This document shows, piece after piece, positions 20,859 to 24,466 of a stretch of 24,466 bases of DNA; within the stretch, counting starts at the first letter, position 1, and every line of letters starts with the position of its first letter. A program made the position numbers and the translations under genes. The stretch is from Phocaeicola_A sp964580305 (GTDB taxonomy: Bacteria; Bacteroidota; Bacteroidia; Bacteroidales; Bacteroidaceae). Location: contig CAZOKL010000029.1 of assembly GCA_964580305.1 (NCBI GenBank), forward strand, positions 1 to 24,466, written 5' to 3'. The notes beneath the pieces were generated by a model that was not told where the DNA came from, searched no databases, and saw only the letters and a program-made list of their open reading frames with translations.

Positions 20859-23018
20859 TTAGTCTTCCTTTTCCTGCTTTGCTTCAAACTCCTTGATCAA
20901 TTTCTCTTGCACGTCTGACGGCACAAGCTCATAGCTCGCAAATTTCATGATGAACGAAGCACGACCACCGGTGAGTGAACTGAGTGCCGTGGAGTATGAC
21001 GACATTTCTTTTAAAGGCACTTTTGCCACCAATTTCTCATAGCCGCTTTCGCTGCTCATGCCCATAATCATGGCACGACGTCCTTGCAAATCGCCCATCA
21101 CATCACCCATTTTGTCACTGGGAACGAATACTTCCACATCGTAAATCGGCTCCAGAATCTTGGGGCCTGCATTCTTGAAGGCTTCGCTGAAAGCATTGCG
21201 TCCGGCAAGCATAAAGGAGATTTCATTTGAATCCACCGGGTGCATCTTTCCATCGTAGACAACCACACGCACATCACGGGCATACGAGCCTGTCAATGGG
21301 CCTTGCTCCATGCGGCTCATCACGCCTTTCAGAATGGCTGGCATGAAACGAGCATCGATAGAACCACCGACCGTGCTGTTGATGAACACCAACTTGCCAC
21401 CCCACTCCAGGTCGATGACTTCCTGACTCTTGACTGTTACCTTATATTCCTGGCCATTGAACTTATAGCTTTCAGGCAAAGGTGCGCCTTCGGCATAGGG
21501 CTCTACAATCAAATGAACCTCGCCAAACTGACCAGCACCGCCCGACTGTTTCTTGTGACGATAGTCGGCACGCGCAGGCTTCGTAATGGTCTCACGATAG
21601 GGTATCTTAGGTTCTTCAAAGTTGACAAATATCTTTTCATTGTTTTCCAAACGCCACTTTAATGTACGCAGGTGGAACTCGCCTTGTCCATGCACGATGA
21701 TTTGCTTCAATTCTTTCGATTGCTCCACTTCCCAAGTCGGATCTTCTTCACGCATGCGGAAGAGGGCACTCATCATCTTCTCTGTATCGGCCTCGTTAAC
21801 CGGCTTGATGGCACGTGAATATTTTGAGTTTGGATATTTGATGAAATTGAAACGGTTCTCACAGTCTTTTCCATTCAGCGTATTACCCGTATGCACATCT
21901 TTCAGCTTCACAGTGCAACCGATGTCACCCGCACAAAGTTCGCTCACTTTGATGCGATTTGCACCTGCACAAACGAACAATTGTGAGATGCGTTCTTTTG
22001 AACCACGGTCGGCATTGGCCAGGTCGTCACCTTCATGCACAGTGCCGCTCATCACCTTAAAATATTGCACGTCGCCAATGTGCGGCTCGACGGCCGTCTT
22101 GAAAAAGAATAGTGACGTCGGACCGTTGGAATCAGGTTCCACCACTTCACCGCGTGTGTTGAACACTTTCGGCATTTCAGACACGTAGGGAACAACATTG
22201 CCAAGGAATTCCATCAAGCGGCGCACACCCATATCCTTGCCAGCACAGACACAGAACACCGGAAACATGCCACGGCTGACCAATCCTTTGCGGATGCCTT
22301 CGCGCATCTCGTCTTCTGTCAACGAATCTTGCTCGAAGAATTTTTCCATCAAACCTTCGTCATGCTCGGCTGCGGCTTCCACCAAAGCCTTGTGCCACTC
22401 GGTCGCCTTCTCCATTTCTTCTGCCGGAATATCCTCAATAATGGGCGCACCACCTTCAGGTTTCCAAGAATATTTCTTCATCAGCAACACGTCAATCAGC
22501 GCATGGAAGTTCGGTCCTGTCTCCAGCGGATATTGCACTGGGACGACCTTCGAACCGTAAATAGACCTCAACTGTTCCAAGATGTGGTCATAGTCACATT
22601 TCTCATTGTCCAACTGATTTACAAGGAATATCACGGGCTTTCCCAGCTTCTCCGTGTAACGGAAATGGTTCTGAGTGCCCACTTCAGGGCCATACTGACC
22701 GTTTAGCAACAGGATAGCCGTGTCTGTCACGTTAAGAGCCGTCATGGCGGCACCCACAAAGTCGTCACTACCCGGACAATCGATTATATTGAGTTTCTTA
22801 CCATTCCACTCCACATGAAACACCGTAGAAAAGACAGAATAGCCATATTCTTGTTCTACAGGAAAATAGTCACTCACAGTGTTCTTCGCCGTAATCCGTC
22901 CACGACGTTTTATAACCCCACTCTCATAGAGTAAAGCCTCTGTGAGGGTGGTTTTACCAGCTCCATCATTACCCAGTAGGGCAATGTTTTTGATTTCGTT
23001 TGTTTGATATACTTTCAT
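20859..23018 (-). CDS. EF-G paralogue (EF-G2-like translation elongation factor)
   Basis: The 719-residue protein has all EF-G domains: G domain with P-loop GNDGAGKTT (16-24), EF-G-type domain II, and domains III-V including HKKQSGGAGQFGEVH. The GTPase centre departs from canonical EF-G. Switch II reads DCPGSDDF (80-87) where EF-G has DTPGHVDF, so the catalytic histidine is Ser84. Switch I reads EYGYSV where EF-G has ERGITI. The base-specificity motif is NQLD (134-137) rather than NKMD. By family, the Bacteroides paralogue EF-G2 has been reported to support ribosome translocation without GTP hydrolysis and to matter under nutrient limitation; that this protein behaves the same is inference. 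It has its own promoter and terminator. Confidence 0.88.
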   Translation of the reverse strand: MKVYQTNEIKNIALLGNDGAGKTTLTEALLYESGVIKRRGRITAKNTVSDYFPVEQEYGYSVFSTVFHVEWNGKKLNIIDCPGSDDFVGAAMTALNVTDTAILLLNGQYGPEVGTQNHFRYTEKLGKPVIFLVNQLDNEKCDYDHILEQLRSIYGSKVVPVQYPLETGPNFHALIDVLLMKKYSWKPEGGAPIIEDIPAEEMEKATEWHKALVEAAAEHDEGLMEKFFEQDSLTEDEMREGIRKGLVSRGMFPVFCVCAGKDMGVRRLMEFLGNVVPYVSEMPKVFNTRGEVVEPDSNGPTSLFFFKTAVEPHIGDVQYFKVMSGTVHEGDDLANADRGSKERISQLFVCAGANRIKVSELCAGDIGCTVKLKDVHTGNTLNGKDCENRFNFIKYPNSKYSRAIKPVNEADTEKMMSALFRMREEDPTWEVEQSKELKQIIVHGQGEFHLRTLKWRLENNEKIFVNFEEPKIPYRETITKPARADYRHKKQSGGAGQFGEVHLIVEPYAEGAPLPESYKFNGQEYKVTVKSQEVIDLEWGGKLVFINSTVGGSIDARFMPAILKGVMSRMEQGPLTGSYARDVRVVVYDGKMHPVDSNEISFMLAGRNAFSEAFKNAGPKILEPIYDVEVFVPSDKMGDVMGDLQGRRAMIMGMSSESGYEKLVAKVPLKEMSSYSTALSSLTGGRASFIMKFASYELVPSDVQEKLIKEFEAKQEKED

Positions 23019-23083
23019 GATATCGACGGTTTAAAAGTTAAATACTAAAGAGTTATGTACTCTTCTTTTATTTTAATGGGACG

Positions 23084-23113
23084 CAAATTAGACATTATTC
23101 TTGGGAATGCCAA
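23084..23113 (-). promoter_or_regulatory. Candidate promoter of the EF-G paralogue gene
   Basis: On the minus strand TTG (23113-23111), a 20-nt spacer and TAATTTG (23090-23084) resemble the -33/-7 pair with one base missing in the -7 box. The leader would be about 60 nt and contains a small hairpin AAGAGT-TATGT-ACTCTT (23048-23064). Confidence 0.35.
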
Positions 23114-23204
23114 CTATATTATTGTGTTACAAAACTATGTTTTAAAACACAATATCAGCCTATAGCACTGAAAATGACCGATAAAAAAACAACTTCAAGG
23201 CTTC

Positions 23205-23233
23205 TTGCCGGATACACGTTTTCCGTATCTTTG
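23205..23233 (+). promoter_or_regulatory. Promoter of hemW
   Basis: TTG (23205-23207), an 18-nt spacer and TATCTTTG (23226-23233) fit the Bacteroidetes consensus. The box lies inside the upstream extension of the hemW frame, which supports the internal ATG at 23262 as the true start. Confidence 0.65.
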
Positions 23234-23261
23234 CACACCTCGAACCATATTTCACGACATC

Positions 23262-24401
23262 ATGGCTGGCATTTACCTACACATACCTTTCTGCAAACAA
23301 CGCTGCATCTACTGCGATTTCTACTCCACAACAATGGAAGAACGCAAGAATGAATATGTTTCAATTCTTTGCCGGGAACTTTCCATGCGACAAGATTACC
23401 TGAAGAACGAAATGATACAGACCATTTATTGGGGCGGAGGAACGCCTTCGCAACTGGAGGAACGGCATTTCCGACAGGTATTCGACACGCTCGCCCGGCA
23501 TTACACCATCCAATCTGATGCAGAAATCACATTAGAAGCCAATCCGGACGACCTCACTCCGGCATACATCAACATGCTGCGTCAACTCCCATTCAACCGT
23601 CTCAGCATCGGCGTACAAACTTTTCACGATGACACCTTGCGCCTGCTGCACCGCAGACATAATGCCAGCCAAGCTGTCACAGCCGTGCATCGCTGCCATG
23701 ATGCAGGATTTGAAAACATCAGCATCGACCTGATGTATGGCCTGCCTCGAGAAAGTCTGCAAAGTTGGGAGTATGACTTACGCCAAGCCACTGACTTGCA
23801 CGTGCAACACCTATCAGCCTATCATCTCATCTACGAAGAGGGTACGGAGTTGTGGCGACTACGTCAGCAACATCACGTGGAAGAGGTTGATGAAGAAAAC
23901 AGTCTGGCATTCTTCAACATGCTGATAGACCACATGCAAGAAGCGGGATTCGAGCACTATGAGATTTCCAACTTCGCACTCCCAGGGCTGCATTCACGCC
24001 ACAATTCCAGTTATTGGGATGGGACTACATACATGGGCTGCGGAGCTGCTGCCCACTCATACAACGGAACCTCCCGGCAGTGGAACATTGCCTCACTCGA
24101 ACTATATATAAAAGGTATAGAAAAAGGAATAGTGCCCTGCGAAATGGAAACACTCGGCTTGTATACACGCTACAACGACCGCATCATCACTGCCATCCGC
24201 ACAAGGAAAGGTCTCAGCCTTCCTGATTTAGAAAAGGAATTCGGACGAGAACTCCATGATTTCTGCCTGAAAAACGCACGTCCGTATCTGACACAAGGAA
24301 CGCTCACCATTGAAAACGGCAGTCTGCACTTAACACGCGAGGGCATCTTCATCTCCGATGGCATCATGAGCGACCTGCTATGGGTGGATGAAGCATTGTG
24401 A
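23262..24401 (+). CDS. hemW: Radical SAM haem chaperone HemW (HemN-like)
   Basis: Starting at 23262 the protein is 379 residues and opens MAGIYLHIPFCKQRCIYCDF, with Cys11, Cys15 and Cys18 binding the [4Fe-4S] cluster. Further radical SAM/HemW motifs are IYWGGGTPSQL, ITLEANPDD, RLSIGVQTF and DLMYGLP, and the C-terminal HemN domain includes HYEISNFALPG and HNSSYW. HemW lacks the N-terminal extension of coproporphyrinogen oxidase HemN and is thought to deliver haem to target proteins. The open frame reaches 23205, but that extension overlaps the promoter and does not fit the family. Transcribed away from the EF-G paralogue. Confidence 0.92.
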   Translation: MAGIYLHIPFCKQRCIYCDFYSTTMEERKNEYVSILCRELSMRQDYLKNEMIQTIYWGGGTPSQLEERHFRQVFDTLARHYTIQSDAEITLEANPDDLTPAYINMLRQLPFNRLSIGVQTFHDDTLRLLHRRHNASQAVTAVHRCHDAGFENISIDLMYGLPRESLQSWEYDLRQATDLHVQHLSAYHLIYEEGTELWRLRQQHHVEEVDEENSLAFFNMLIDHMQEAGFEHYEISNFALPGLHSRHNSSYWDGTTYMGCGAAAHSYNGTSRQWNIASLELYIKGIEKGIVPCEMETLGLYTRYNDRIITAIRTRKGLSLPDLEKEFGRELHDFCLKNARPYLTQGTLTIENGSLHLTREGIFISDGIMSDLLWVDEAL

Positions 24402-24466
24402 ACACACCCTCCAACCGATGACAGGAAAGATAAATGAACCTGAAAAAGACACAAATATTTTCCCCT

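Noticed and set aside
23205..23261. Upstream start for hemW at 23205.
   Set aside because: The extension overlaps the -33/-7 promoter elements and HemW proteins normally begin just before HIPFC.

Overview
The window looks like chromosomal DNA of a Bacteroidales bacterium (Bacteroides/Prevotella group). Supporting signs are the gene families found (DUF4199, DUF6452, DUF6048, TamL, the RprX/RprY two-component pair, an EF-G2-type paralogue, fused two-domain corrin enzymes), several promoters with the Bacteroidetes TAnnTTTG -7 box, and the lack of strong Shine-Dalgarno sequences. The genus cannot be fixed from this sequence alone. I see no prophage, insertion sequence, CRISPR array or rRNA.

Layout. 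1-156 (minus): a small SRP RNA gene with its promoter, followed after about 3 nt by a tRNA-Thr(UGU) that runs off the window start. 157-542: intergenic DNA with three motif copies at exact 22-bp spacing and the promoter of the next gene. 543-3779 (plus): a tight envelope operon of DUF4199 membrane protein, GtrB/DPM-like glycosyltransferase, DUF6452 lipoprotein, DUF6048 outer membrane protein and the Mn exporter MntP. 3850-10097 (plus): four fusion genes for the anaerobic corrin ring pathway (CobJ-CobH, CbiE-CbiT, CbiG-CobM, CobK-CbiD). 10249-11001 (minus): an RNA 2'-O-methyltransferase, preceded by a stretch holding two 33-codon reading frames. 11453-16316 (plus): TamL, a YycJ-like metallo-hydrolase and a secreted GHL10 glycosidase, followed by a perfect 32-bp inverted repeat. 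16640-17953 (plus): a stand-alone GltD/NfnB-type flavoprotein. 18064-20590 (minus): XseB and the RprX-RprY system. 20859-23018 (minus): an EF-G paralogue with an altered GTPase centre. 23262-24401 (plus): the radical SAM haem chaperone HemW.

How the genes work together. The four cob genes carry every activity from cobalt-precorrin-3 to cobyrinic acid in four polypeptides and nothing else; cobalt insertion, C20 methylation, amidation and nucleotide-loop assembly must be encoded elsewhere. The first operon and the TamL operon serve the cell envelope. RprXY senses envelope signals. The EF-G paralogue fits a translation factor adapted to low GTP or starvation.

The best leads for something not yet described are the dispersed AGGGTAAGGTYGGACG motif shared by the 5' intergenic repeats and the long inverted repeat, the small reading frames upstream of the rRNA/tRNA methyltransferase gene, and the EF-G paralogue whose catalytic switch II histidine is replaced.
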